From NCBI GenBank assembly GCA_016712465.1, contig JADJQZ010000001.1, forward strand, positions 5,084,001 to 5,148,000: a stretch of DNA of 64,000 nt. The letters are read 5' to 3'. Origin of the DNA: Candidatus Obscuribacter sp. (lineage in GTDB: Bacteria; Cyanobacteriota; Vampirovibrionia; Obscuribacterales; Obscuribacteraceae). The position numbers and the translations under genes are program-made. The notes below the pieces were generated by a model. The model was not told the DNA's origin. It searched no databases and was given only the letters and a program-made list of their open reading frames with translations. This document shows, piece after piece, positions 25,216 through 33,969 of the stretch. Position 1 is the first letter of the stretch; each line of letters opens with the position of its first letter.

Positions 25216-25800
25216 ATGAACATGAATAAATTTTCTTTGCTGCGCAGCCTTAGCATGCGCCCCGCCAAATTAGTGTTATGCCTGATTGTAAGCCTGGCCT
25301 GGTTTTCAGACCCCGCACAAGCCCAGAGCTATAACTATCGAATTGGAGACACCCGGGTTCAGGCTGGTCACAACGGGCTGGCCGGTCATTCCAGTACTTA
25401 TATAACCAGCGGCACCTTGAGCCGTTCGGCCCAGGCCGCCGTACTGCCCATGCCGCCTCAGATTGGCGGTCAGGGGGTATGCGGCATGACCCCCGGCGTA
25501 TCTGCCAACCCCATGGGTCTGCAGAGTGCCCGCATGGGTTCCACGGTGGGCATGGCCGGCGATTACATGCGTTCCGACCTCAATCCCAACTGGTCCATAA
25601 CCCAGAGACAACAAGCCCAGCAGGGCCAGTACCGCCAGCAACAGTACCAGGTGAGACAGCCGGTGCTGCGCCAGGCGCCGCCCCCGAACTACACCACCTA
25701 CGGCACGGCCACCGGGCAAAACAACTATCATACCTCCGGCGTACCCGCTAGCGGAGGCGCCAGCTACGGTTCTGGTTCCAGCGGCTACAAAGGCTACTAA
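25216..25800 (+). CDS. Secreted Gln/Gly/Tyr-rich low-complexity protein
   Basis: Not a recognised family. The 194-residue product has a basic start and a signal peptide (LVLCLIVSLAWF, cut after AQA near residue 36). The mature chain is almost free of acidic and hydrophobic segments: Ala/Gly/Met-rich in the middle, a Gln/Arg-rich run with QRQQAQQGQYRQQQYQ at about 130-146, and a tail of Gly, Ser and Tyr ending YKGY. A single cysteine stands in GVCGM. Composition suggests a disordered or adhesive extracellular protein, perhaps matrix or surface material. ATG 25216 or 25222 could start. Confidence 0.6.
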   Translation: MNMNKFSLLRSLSMRPAKLVLCLIVSLAWFSDPAQAQSYNYRIGDTRVQAGHNGLAGHSSTYITSGTLSRSAQAAVLPMPPQIGGQGVCGMTPGVSANPMGLQSARMGSTVGMAGDYMRSDLNPNWSITQRQQAQQGQYRQQQYQVRQPVLRQAPPPNYTTYGTATGQNNYHTSGVPASGGASYGSGSSGYKGY

Positions 25801-25863
25801 AGCGCACAGGCCTTCCTGCTAGACTTAGCCCGTTAATGAGTGCACTCGCGGGCAAGTTTTCAA

Positions 25864-27084
25864 ATGAATAGTCAAGTGAAAAGAGTTGTTGTGATTGGCG
25901 GCGCCGGCGCCATGGGTCACGTAGTGGTTCGCGACCTCCTGGATAACCCACAAGTCGAAGTAGTCATTGCCGATTACGACCGGGACAAGGCCGATGCCCT
26001 GGCTGATACCCTCAACTCAAAGCTGAAGACCACAAGGGTTAGAGGCGATTTTACCGATATTACCAACAAGCCGGTCATGGTGAAAGGCTTGAAAAACGCT
26101 GCCTGCGTCATCAATTCCACCCCCTACTACCATAACGTCAATGTCATGGAAGCCGCCCTTGAGGCCGGCTGCCATTATGTGGACCTGGGCGGGCTCTTTC
26201 ATGTCAGCAAAGAACAACTCAAGCTGCACGACCGCTTCGTCGAGAAGGGTCTGACGGCTGTTATCGGCATGGGTGCTGCACCGGGCATGACCAATATAAT
26301 GGCCGCAAAAGCCCAGGAAAACATGGAAAGCGTAGAGTCCATAGACATTTATGTAGGTTCCATAGACAACACCAGAAGCAGTCATCCCTTCCTGCCGCCC
26401 TATTCCATTGAGACTCTCATCGATGAATACACCATGCCCCCCATGGTCTTCGACGGCGACTACAAAGAAATGCCGCCCCTCTCAGGGGCCGTAATCGTAG
26501 ACTTTCCCGAGCCGGTGGGCAAGCAAGAAGCCATCTACACCCTGCACTCGGAAGTTCTCACCTTACCTCAAACCTATATGGATAAGGGCATCAAGAGCTG
26601 CACTTTCAGACTGGGACTGCCTCTGGAGTTCCACGAAAAAATCAAGTTTCTCATGTCGCTTGGTTTCGGCTCCCGGGAAAAACTCAGCACCAAAGAAGGT
26701 GACTTTACCCCCCGCAAAATTCTGGCCGCCATGTTAAGCAACTTCCCGACACCTGAAAGTGAGCCCGACGACTGCGAGGTAGTGCGCGTTGATGTCAGAG
26801 GACTGATGGACGGCAAACCGACCCTCTGCCGCCTGGAGACAACCGTACACAGTGTCAGGCGCTGGCACGAAGGCATCTCCTGCGGCGCCCTGGACACGGG
26901 CGTACCACCATCCATAGTGGCACAGATGCTGGTCGCCGACGAGATCATTTCCACAGGCGTACTGGCGCCGGAAGTAGCGGTACCGGCCGGGGCCTTCTTT
27001 GCAGAACTGGCCAGACGCGACATTCACATGAAGCGCATTACCCAGGAAGACCTGAGCGAATCTAAGGTACTGCAGCCGTTGTAA
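25864..27084 (+). CDS. Saccharopine dehydrogenase-like oxidoreductase
   Basis: A 406-residue protein. An N-terminal Rossmann fold (VVVIGGAGAMGHVVVRDL, then VVIADYDRDKADALA) and the INSTPYYHNVNVMEAALEAGCHYVDLGG segment mark the saccharopine dehydrogenase NADP-binding family (PF03435), followed by its C-terminal domain from about residue 125 (GMGAAPGMTNIMA). Members act in lysine metabolism or as carboxynorspermidine/amino-acid dehydrogenases; the exact substrate cannot be told from sequence. ATG 25864 gives the normal family start (GTG 25840 would add eight residues). The last 23 bases overlap the end of convergent fabD. Confidence 0.85.
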   Translation: MNSQVKRVVVIGGAGAMGHVVVRDLLDNPQVEVVIADYDRDKADALADTLNSKLKTTRVRGDFTDITNKPVMVKGLKNAACVINSTPYYHNVNVMEAALEAGCHYVDLGGLFHVSKEQLKLHDRFVEKGLTAVIGMGAAPGMTNIMAAKAQENMESVESIDIYVGSIDNTRSSHPFLPPYSIETLIDEYTMPPMVFDGDYKEMPPLSGAVIVDFPEPVGKQEAIYTLHSEVLTLPQTYMDKGIKSCTFRLGLPLEFHEKIKFLMSLGFGSREKLSTKEGDFTPRKILAAMLSNFPTPESEPDDCEVVRVDVRGLMDGKPTLCRLETTVHSVRRWHEGISCGALDTGVPPSIVAQMLVADEIISTGVLAPEVAVPAGAFFAELARRDIHMKRITQEDLSESKVLQPL

Positions 27085-28030
27085 GGGCGGCGATAGTTTC
27101 TTTCAAACTGGCTTCGTCAAAAACATTGAAGAACTTGATCGAACGATCGATCTTCTTCACCAGGCCGGTCAGGACTTTGCCGGGACCGATTTCCACAATG
27201 GTATCAACGCCGTTTGCCGCCATAAAATCAACGGTGGCTGTCCAGCGCACAGCGCTTTCCATCTGCCTGGCCAGCTTTTCTTTCAATACTTCCGGTTCCT
27301 GGGAAGGCTTGGCATCGAAGTTCTGGACTACCTGATACTTGGCCTGGCCGAAGGGCAATTCCTTAAGAGCAGCGGCAAATTCTTTAGCCGCACCGCTCAT
27401 CAAAGGTGAGTGAAATGCACCACCTACAGGCAGTGGAATCAGCTTGCCGCCCCGTTCTTTAATGAGAGCACCGGCTCTGGCCACGGCATCGGGATTACCG
27501 GAGATAACCAATTGATCTCTGGTATTGAAATTGGCCACCAGCACAACATGGTCGGTGCCGGTCTTACCTTCAGCTTGCAAAGACTGAGAAACTTCCAGAC
27601 AGAGAGCCTCCAACTTATCGCAATCCATACCAAGCACCGCCGTCATGGCCCCCTTGGGACAGCTCTCCATGAGGGAAGCACGCTTCTCCACCAGCTTAAC
27701 GGTGTCTTTGAGACTCAAAACAGAAGCTACACACAAAGCAGTAAACTCACCCAGAGAATGACCGGCCACATAATCAGGCTTGGGTCCGCCCAGTTTCTCG
27801 TAACAGGCAAAGGCCGCCAGAGAGGCCGCCAGAATGGTCGGTTGGGTATTAATGGTACGTTTCAGTTCCGCTTCCGGTCCTTCAAAACAAAGGGTACTGA
27901 GGGAACGTCCGGCCGCTTCATCGATGGCAGCGAATGCTTCCTTCGCTTCCGGCATGGCTTGATAGAGCGATTGCCCCATGCCCACGCTCTGCGAACCCTG
28001 ACCTGGAAAAACACATGCCAGCTTACCCAT
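27062..28030 (-). CDS. fabD: Malonyl-CoA:ACP transacylase
   Basis: FabD moves the malonyl group from CoA to acyl carrier protein, supplying type II fatty acid synthesis. The 322-residue protein has FPGQGSQSVGMG at the N-terminus, the nucleophile in GHSLGEF (Ser92), the conserved Arg in KRASLM, and the catalytic His in GAFHSPLM (His207). A GAGGAGAA ribosome site precedes ATG 28030. It lies 24 bases after plsX, the last gene of a yceD-rpmF-plsX-fabD operon. In many bacteria fabH sits between plsX and fabD; it is absent here. The 3' end overlaps the convergent dehydrogenase gene. Confidence 0.96.
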   Translation of the reverse strand: MGKLACVFPGQGSQSVGMGQSLYQAMPEAKEAFAAIDEAAGRSLSTLCFEGPEAELKRTINTQPTILAASLAAFACYEKLGGPKPDYVAGHSLGEFTALCVASVLSLKDTVKLVEKRASLMESCPKGAMTAVLGMDCDKLEALCLEVSQSLQAEGKTGTDHVVLVANFNTRDQLVISGNPDAVARAGALIKERGGKLIPLPVGGAFHSPLMSGAAKEFAAALKELPFGQAKYQVVQNFDAKPSQEPEVLKEKLARQMESAVRWTATVDFMAANGVDTIVEIGPGKVLTGLVKKIDRSIKFFNVFDEASLKETIAALTTAAVP

Positions 28031-28054
28031 TGAGCTATTCTCCTCTTCTATTTC

Positions 28055-29074
28055 TTAAAGCGTTACTTTCACTTCCGCAGCGGATCGAAAGCTTCTTTCA
28101 ATTTTGCCAACCACATCGGCACGCATTATATCGCAGGCAACGCGAATGGCATTTTTCACAGCCGTATGCCTTGAGCCACCATGGGCGATGACACACACAC
28201 CTTTCAACCCTACCAGGGGAGCGCCGCCGAATTCATCGGGATCGACTCTCGCTTTGAGAGCTTTAAATGCAGGTTTGGCGATGATACCGCCCATCTTGCC
28301 CCGCATCGAACTCATCAGCTCCTGCCGGAGCATGTGATTAACCATCTTGGCAATGCCTTCCGCCGTCTTCAAGGAGACATTGCCGGTAAAGCCGTCGGTC
28401 ACCACCACATCGACTTTACCCATGGGGTAGTCACGGCCTTCCACAAAGCCAATAAAATTCAAATCATCACGACCTTTTAGCAGGCTGTAGGCGGCCTGCA
28501 CCAGATCGTTGCCCTTGGTCTCTTCGGCGCCGATGTTGAGCACCCCGACACGGGGCCGCTTGACGTTGTTGAGACCCGAATAAAGAATGGAACCCATCAA
28601 ACCGAACTGCACGAGCATATTGGCGTCGCAGTCAACGTTGGCACCGGCATCTACAACAATGCAGCGGTTGGGGTGAATGGTCGGCATCTGAGCGGCGATG
28701 GCACAACGCAAAATATTGGGCAGCCGTCCGATCACAAAGGTGGCAGCCACTGCAGCCGCCCCGGTGGAACCACAGGCCACCACGCAATCGGCATCGCCCT
28801 GAGCCACCTGGGCCATGGCTTTCACTATGGAAGAGTCTTTCTTGCGCAGCACTGCCTTGCTGGGCTTCTCGTCCATAGCCACCACTTCCGAGGCAGCCAC
28901 GATGGAAACATTCAAGCCCTGTATTTCATGGCGCTTGAGTTCAGTCTCGATGTCCTGGGGACGACCCACCAGTTGCACCGAAACCCCGTATTCGCGAGCG
29001 GCCAGCACAGCACCGTGCACGACCTCGCGGGGCGCGTAATCGCCACCCATCGCGTCTATGGCCACTCGAATCAT
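28055..29074 (-). CDS. plsX: Phosphate acyltransferase PlsX
   Basis: PlsX turns acyl-ACP into acyl-phosphate, the donor PlsY uses to start phospholipid synthesis; it is a peripheral inner-membrane enzyme. The 339-residue length is normal. Family motifs include IAIDAMGGDYAP at the start, ACGSTGAAA, VDAGANVDC, GVLNIGAEETKGN, GFVEGRD and DGFTGNVSLKT, with GAPLVGLKGVCVIAHG near the end. The gene follows rpmF with a gap of about 130 bases and precedes fabD by 24 bases, a classical order. Confidence 0.97.
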   Translation of the reverse strand: MIRVAIDAMGGDYAPREVVHGAVLAAREYGVSVQLVGRPQDIETELKRHEIQGLNVSIVAASEVVAMDEKPSKAVLRKKDSSIVKAMAQVAQGDADCVVACGSTGAAAVAATFVIGRLPNILRCAIAAQMPTIHPNRCIVVDAGANVDCDANMLVQFGLMGSILYSGLNNVKRPRVGVLNIGAEETKGNDLVQAAYSLLKGRDDLNFIGFVEGRDYPMGKVDVVVTDGFTGNVSLKTAEGIAKMVNHMLRQELMSSMRGKMGGIIAKPAFKALKARVDPDEFGGAPLVGLKGVCVIAHGGSRHTAVKNAIRVACDIMRADVVGKIERSFRSAAEVKVTL

Positions 29075-29208
29075 CTAAGACCCCAGCTGTCAGTCAACTG
29101 TGTGCTCTCTCTGAAAGTATCCGCCAACGCCATCTTAGAGTCATATAAGAAATCGCCGCTCTGGCATTTTCAAAGCCGGATCGGTGATTTGACCCTTTCT
29201 CGTAAGCC

Positions 29209-29397
29209 TCAGGAAGCCTGAGCGTCTGCACGGCGCGCCGGTCTACCACGATAGTAGCCGCAGTTGCCGCACACAGTGTGGGGTCTCACGGGAGCGCCAC
29301 AATTGGAGCAGGTACCAACGTTTATCTCACTAGCTTTCCAGTGCGCTCTGCGCTGGTGTTGCTTCTGGTGGGATGTCTTTTTCTTAGGAACAGCCAT
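29209..29397 (-). CDS. rpmF: Large-subunit ribosomal protein bL32
   Basis: A 62-residue basic protein beginning MAVPKKKTSHQ, with the zinc-binding CSNC...CGNC ribbon (two CxxC pairs at about residues 31-46) and a Lys/Arg-rich N-terminus, all typical of bL32. GGAGGAA lies upstream of the ATG. It keeps all four cysteines, so it is the zinc-binding (C+) form. Its place between yceD and plsX is conserved across bacteria and ties ribosome and lipid synthesis together. Confidence 0.97.
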   Translation of the reverse strand: MAVPKKKTSHQKQHQRRAHWKASEINVGTCSNCGAPVRPHTVCGNCGYYRGRPARRADAQAS

Positions 29398-29451
29398 GGC
29401 TGTATAGTTCCTCCATCATTCCGGAATCAAATATTATCTACTAAAAAGCCT

Positions 29452-29997
29452 CTACTCCTGCTTAGGAAAGAGAGTCTTTAGGTTCTTCCAACGCGGATCG
29501 ATCGGACGATCTTCCGCGTCTTCCCCCTCCACATCCTCTGAAACCACGGCAGACTGAGGATTATCCGGTTTTGGAGGACCGGGACAATCGCTGCCGCAAC
29601 GACAAAAAACAGGCGAAGCTAACGTTACAGCTTGATACACAACGTCGCTGATGTCAATAATGCCATCCGCTCCAATCTCCTCATAGAAGTCATTCTTAAG
29701 CAATTCTTTTTCTCGAGGAGCCCCCATTTCAAATTCTTCCACCAGGTCTTTGTACGGCACGAAGAGCTCATCCAGGTCTACATTAAGAGCCTGAAAATAG
29801 GGTCGCCAACAGGTCTGGCAACTGAGCTTTAGAAGGGTCTTAACATTACCCGAGACCTTAACACCTGCTCCAATGCGAGCCACAGTCAGCTCACCCACCA
29901 CCGGCTTGACCGCATCAGCTACCGGCAACGCCTCGGAGAAATCAATAGTGAAGCGTCTCTCACCTAATTGCCCTAACTCATCAATACTTATTTTCAT
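29452..29997 (-). CDS. yceD: YceD/DUF177 family protein
   Basis: A 181-residue member of the YceD (DUF177) family. Homologues are linked to 23S rRNA maturation and are encoded next to rpmF. Visible family features are VSGNVKTLLKLSCQTCWRPY with the CxxC pair, a following acidic stretch with DLDELFVPY, DIISDV-like IDISDVVYQAV, and the CRCGSDCPG cysteine cluster near residue 133. The C-terminus reads DPRWKNLKTLF, as in most family members. It starts the yceD-rpmF-plsX-fabD operon. Confidence 0.9.
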   Translation of the reverse strand: MKISIDELGQLGERRFTIDFSEALPVADAVKPVVGELTVARIGAGVKVSGNVKTLLKLSCQTCWRPYFQALNVDLDELFVPYKDLVEEFEMGAPREKELLKNDFYEEIGADGIIDISDVVYQAVTLASPVFCRCGSDCPGPPKPDNPQSAVVSEDVEGEDAEDRPIDPRWKNLKTLFPKQE

Positions 29998-30092
29998 AAT
30001 TCAGTCTGCAGGCAATCTTAAACTAGGGGCTGACAAACAATAACTGTCAGGCGGAACTGCAGGCCAAAACAGCTACAAATCAAAGCAACGCC

Positions 30093-31499
30093 ATGAATTA
30101 TAGTACAAACCAAGCACGACTTCTGGCTGCCGGTTGGGTCTTCACAGGCACCGGCGAGGCTCTGCGCCATGGCGCTGTCCTCTTGAGGGGCGACAAGATT
30201 CTCGATGTCTTGCCTGAAAGTGCCTGGCGGCGCCTCTTAGAAAGCGAAAACCTGCCGCACAGCCACAGACCGGCGGCCATCCTCTCCCCGGGTCTCTTCA
30301 ACCTGCATACCCATCTTGATTACACCGACGCCTCATCCATTTATATGCAGTGGAAATCCATGGACCCGGGCCGTCCCCAAAATCTCTTCGCCTGGCTAAA
30401 AGATCTGGTCAGCCTGGCCAGAACCTGGAAAGCAGAAGATTTCCGAGTCTCGGCCGAACATGGGGCTAAGGAACTGGCCCTGGCCGGTGTCATTCACTGC
30501 GCCGACAGTTCCTACACCGGCGAAGCAGCCCGGGCCCTTGCCGCAAACGGGCTGAAGGGACTGGTGGGTCTGGAGCTTTTCGGTCTGGACGAGGAGAAAG
30601 CCGCCGGCAATTTTGAGAGCTGGCTCAAGCGCTTTACCGCCCTGGAAGCCGATCCGGTCATCGTAAAAGCCAATCAAGAAAACCGCCGTATCACCCTCAC
30701 CGTGGCCCCCCATGCCCCCTATACCGTGGCGCCGGCCCTCTGGCAATTGGCCAGAGACTTCGCCCAGAGCCGCAATCTCACGGTCCTGGCCCACCTGGCC
30801 GAATCCAGGCAGGAATGCGCCTGGCTCAAAGTCTCTCCCCGCCTTGCAGGCGACCACGATGCGGAAACTCAGAGCCTGGCCGGAGAGCTGGACGCCTATC
30901 TGGAGTGGATTTCACCGCCGGGTACAAGACCGGACCTGCTCAAGAGCTTGCCCTTCAAAGAGGGCGGCAGGAGCCCCACCGCCCATCTGGCCGCCCATGG
31001 CTTGCTGGACCGGAATCTACTGGCCGCCCACATAGTGGAACTGAGTCCCGAGGATATAGCTCAGTTTGCGGACCTTGGTGCCCGGGGCGCCCTTTGCCTG
31101 CGCAGCAACTTGACCCTTGGCAATAATGCCGCACCGGCGGAAGCCCTGGAAAGGGCAGCGATTCCCTACAGTCTCGGCACCGATAGCCGGGCTTCCAGCC
31201 CCGATCTCTGCCCCCGCGCCGAAGCCGCCTATTTCAATCAAAAGCGCCAGGAGCCGCTCACTGCCGCAGCTCTGCACCGTCTCATCACCCTGGAAGCCGC
31301 CCGGGTACTGGCGGTGGACGGGCATACCGGCAGCCTGACAGCAGGCAAGCAAGCAGATCTAGCCATCTTTGAAACGACAGAGGATCTTGCCGACGAGGAA
31401 GCGTCCTATAAACAGTTCTTTGCTGCAAGCACCAGGCTAAAAGACCTCTTCGTGGACGGGCGACAGGTAGTTAGTGATGGCGAGCTTGTTTTTTCGTAG
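30093..31499 (+). CDS. Amidohydrolase, ATZ/TRZ-type nucleoside deaminase-like
   Basis: A 468-residue metal-dependent hydrolase. The metal-site HxH is in LFNLHTHLDY; APHAPYTV carries the next ligand, LAHLAES another His, and LGTDSRASSPDL the catalytic Asp. A small beta-sandwich domain is split between both ends (residues 1-65 and the tail LAVDGHTGSLTAGKQADLAIF). This is the ATZ/TRZ-MtaD subgroup, which includes S-adenosylhomocysteine/5'-methylthioadenosine deaminases, aminodeoxyfutalosine deaminase (MqnX) and guanine deaminase. Which reaction applies is undecided; no menaquinone genes are near. Cytosolic, monocistronic. Confidence 0.82.
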   Translation: MNYSTNQARLLAAGWVFTGTGEALRHGAVLLRGDKILDVLPESAWRRLLESENLPHSHRPAAILSPGLFNLHTHLDYTDASSIYMQWKSMDPGRPQNLFAWLKDLVSLARTWKAEDFRVSAEHGAKELALAGVIHCADSSYTGEAARALAANGLKGLVGLELFGLDEEKAAGNFESWLKRFTALEADPVIVKANQENRRITLTVAPHAPYTVAPALWQLARDFAQSRNLTVLAHLAESRQECAWLKVSPRLAGDHDAETQSLAGELDAYLEWISPPGTRPDLLKSLPFKEGGRSPTAHLAAHGLLDRNLLAAHIVELSPEDIAQFADLGARGALCLRSNLTLGNNAAPAEALERAAIPYSLGTDSRASSPDLCPRAEAAYFNQKRQEPLTAAALHRLITLEAARVLAVDGHTGSLTAGKQADLAIFETTEDLADEEASYKQFFAASTRLKDLFVDGRQVVSDGELVFS

Positions 31500-31587
31500 A
31501 TAAAGAGAGGCAAACCTGGTATATAGAAAACAATTGGCTATAAGTTGTGGCAATTTGTCTAAATTGAGTTAGAAAAGGGGCTGAGAG

Positions 31588-32292
31588 ATGGCAGGACGCA
31601 CCGACCATATATGCAGCGGCAGAACCTGTATGTTCTGCCGGGTGCTGGAAAACCCGCAGAAAGTGAAAGGCGGCACCGGTACCAGAGCATATATGGACAA
31701 CCAGGTGATCGAACGCGTCAAAGAGCTGGAGGAACGCTCACTCTTGACCACCACCCAGTCGGCCCTTTCCAACGCCGGCGGCGAAGATATCGAGAGACTG
31801 GCGCTCATCGATTCTCTCACCGATCTCTACAACAGCCGCACCTTTATCAAAGAAATCAAAGACGAATTGAAGCGGGCAAAGCGCTATAAACGCCCTGTTT
31901 CGCTGGTGATGATTTCGGTTGACAACTTTCCCGAAATACAACGGTCTTACGGCGCTCTCACTGCCGACTCCGTACTGAAGCTCGTGGGAGGAGTGGTGAA
32001 AGGAGCCGTGCGCGACGTAGACATTGCCGCCCGCTACTCCGCCGAAGAATTCGCCATCATTCTGCCCGAGACCAACGCTTCCGGAGCCGCTATCGTGGCA
32101 GAGCGCATCCGCGCCCGGGTGACCAATCACGACATCACCCATAACTGGCACAACCTGAAAGTGGCAACCAGCGTGGGAGTAGCAGCTTTCCCCACCCATG
32201 CCCGGGAACATGACGAACTGATTCACCGCACCATCCAGGCCCTGGAAACCGCAGCTCAACGGGGCGGCAACCAGGTGGTCACGGCAGTATAG
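31588..32292 (+). CDS. GGDEF-domain protein with degenerate active site but intact I-site
   Basis: A 234-residue protein. Three cysteines lie at the N-terminus (9, 14, 17 in CSGRTCMFC), then a short helix, then a GGDEF domain from about residue 72 (LIDSLTDLYNSRTF). The signature loop reads RYSAEEF instead of RYGGEEF: both glycines needed for GTP binding are replaced, so diguanylate cyclase activity is doubtful. The product-inhibition site RxxD is kept exactly five residues before the loop (RDVD). Such proteins can act as c-di-GMP receptors. The N-terminal cysteines could bind metal or sense redox. It lies 90 bases before secD. A third GGDEF protein in the window has an intact site. Confidence 0.85.
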   Translation: MAGRTDHICSGRTCMFCRVLENPQKVKGGTGTRAYMDNQVIERVKELEERSLLTTTQSALSNAGGEDIERLALIDSLTDLYNSRTFIKEIKDELKRAKRYKRPVSLVMISVDNFPEIQRSYGALTADSVLKLVGGVVKGAVRDVDIAARYSAEEFAIILPETNASGAAIVAERIRARVTNHDITHNWHNLKVATSVGVAAFPTHAREHDELIHRTIQALETAAQRGGNQVVTAV

Positions 32293-32382
32293 GATCTACT
32301 TCAGGGACCGCCAGAAAGAGTGCGCTAAAATGGGAAACTCTATCAGTTAGAGTCTCTCATCACAGGCTGAAAACTTTTAAAC

Positions 32383-33969
32383 ATGAGTACATTCGGGCAG
32401 TCAGGAGGACGAGCCGGGGGAAGCTCCGGCAGATCCAGCATTAACATCGGCGCATTTTTCAAAGACTGGAAACCAACCACGGTATTAGTGGTTCTCATCT
32501 GGTCTTTGACCAATTTGATTCAAGTGGTGCCCAACGCCACCGTGAAAGATTGGCAATTTCTCTCGTCTTTGAGCGGTGAACCGCTCCGCCGCGAGGTCAT
32601 GCAACGGGTAGAAAAACAACCCGGCTACGAGAAAATGAATGACTACCAGAAAGAATTCGCCATCAAGAGCGAATACGAGAATGCGGCCATGGGCAATAAC
32701 ATTCAGGTGCTCGGCCACATCAAAGGTCATACCGTCTTTACCAACCTCAAGCTCGGTCTCGACTTGCGGGGCGGCAGCCAACTTTTGCTCAAGGCCCTGC
32801 CAGCACCGCCGCAAGTACCAGTGATAGACAACCACGTTATGACCGGCGTTGAGACCGTAATCAATAACCGCATCAACAGCCTTGGCGTTTCCGAGACACT
32901 GGTGCAAAGAGCCGGTAAAGACAGATTGATTGTGGAGTTGCCGGGCATCAAAGATCCTCAGCAGGCCAAAGACCGCATCGGTACAACAGCCCTTCTGGAA
33001 TTTAAAGAAATGGTGCTCACCTCCGATGGTGGCGTCACCTGGAAAGATGTAAACCTGACCGGAGCCGATTTCAAACATGCCCAGGCTACTCCCATGGCTG
33101 CCGGCAACTATCAGGTAGATTTTGAATTCAAACCGGAAGGCGCCAAAAAGTTTGGCGATCTGACCAGCCGTTTGGTCGGGCAATACATTGGTATCTTCCT
33201 GGACGGACAGCCGGTGGACCGCGGTCCTGACGGTCGCCCCGTGCCGATTGAAAGGTATCCCGGGGTGAGAGTCAATGAGCCAATAACGGGCGGCCGTGGT
33301 CAGATAACCGGCAGTTTCAGCCAGGCTCAGGCCGTGGATCTGGCCCTCAAGTTGAATGCCGGTGCCCTGCCTGTGCCTGTAGAAATTTTGGAAGAGCGCT
33401 CCGTGGGCGCCACCCTCGGTCAAGACTCCATTCAAAAGAGCCTCGTGGCCGGTTGCGTCGGTATCGCCGCGGTCATGATCTTCATGGTGGCCATCTATGG
33501 TCTGCCCGGTCTCATTGCCGACCTGGCCCTGATTCTCTACACCATTGCTACGCTGGCCATCTTCAAGACCGTACCGGTCACACTCACCCTGGCCGGTATC
33601 GCCGGCTTCATCCTCTCCATCGGTATGGCCGTAGACGCCAACATCCTCATCTTCGAGAGAACCAAGGAAGAATTGAGCCGTGGTCGCAACCTCTATGTAG
33701 CCATCGAAAACGGTTTCAGCCGCGCCATGTCTTCCATCTTTGACTCCAACGTCAACAGCTTGATCGCCTGCGCCGTCTTGATGGTCTTCGGTACCTCCAT
33801 CGTGAAAGGCTTTGCAGTTACGCTAGCCATCGGTGTGGCCATCTCAATGTTTACAGCCATTTCCGCCACGCGCACCATGTTGCACCTCATTCCGAAAGAA
33901 TGGGGTCTCTTCGGTCATCGCTTCGACGGGAAAAAAGTCGGTCAACCAGCCAGCAAGGAGGCCGTTTAA
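32383..33969 (+). CDS. secD: Protein translocase subunit SecD
   Basis: SecD works with SecF on the periplasmic side of the Sec channel, using proton flow to pull exported proteins through. The 528-residue protein has an N-terminal membrane segment (about 27-50), a periplasmic P1 region with NLKLGLDLRGGSQLLL, the NRINSLGVSE and VELPGIKDP motifs, and a C-terminal block of five segments containing GMAVDANILIFERTKEEL. A Gly/Ser-rich N-terminal extension of about 25 residues precedes the first segment. The stop is followed directly by the secF GTG. Confidence 0.96.
   Translation: MSTFGQSGGRAGGSSGRSSINIGAFFKDWKPTTVLVVLIWSLTNLIQVVPNATVKDWQFLSSLSGEPLRREVMQRVEKQPGYEKMNDYQKEFAIKSEYENAAMGNNIQVLGHIKGHTVFTNLKLGLDLRGGSQLLLKALPAPPQVPVIDNHVMTGVETVINNRINSLGVSETLVQRAGKDRLIVELPGIKDPQQAKDRIGTTALLEFKEMVLTSDGGVTWKDVNLTGADFKHAQATPMAAGNYQVDFEFKPEGAKKFGDLTSRLVGQYIGIFLDGQPVDRGPDGRPVPIERYPGVRVNEPITGGRGQITGSFSQAQAVDLALKLNAGALPVPVEILEERSVGATLGQDSIQKSLVAGCVGIAAVMIFMVAIYGLPGLIADLALILYTIATLAIFKTVPVTLTLAGIAGFILSIGMAVDANILIFERTKEELSRGRNLYVAIENGFSRAMSSIFDSNVNSLIACAVLMVFGTSIVKGFAVTLAIGVAISMFTAISATRTMLHLIPKEWGLFGHRFDGKKVGQPASKEAV

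Noticed and set aside
29075..29208. Possible missing fabH remnant or RNA between plsX and rpmF
   Set aside because: The 134 bases show no frame or structure resembling fabH or a known RNA.
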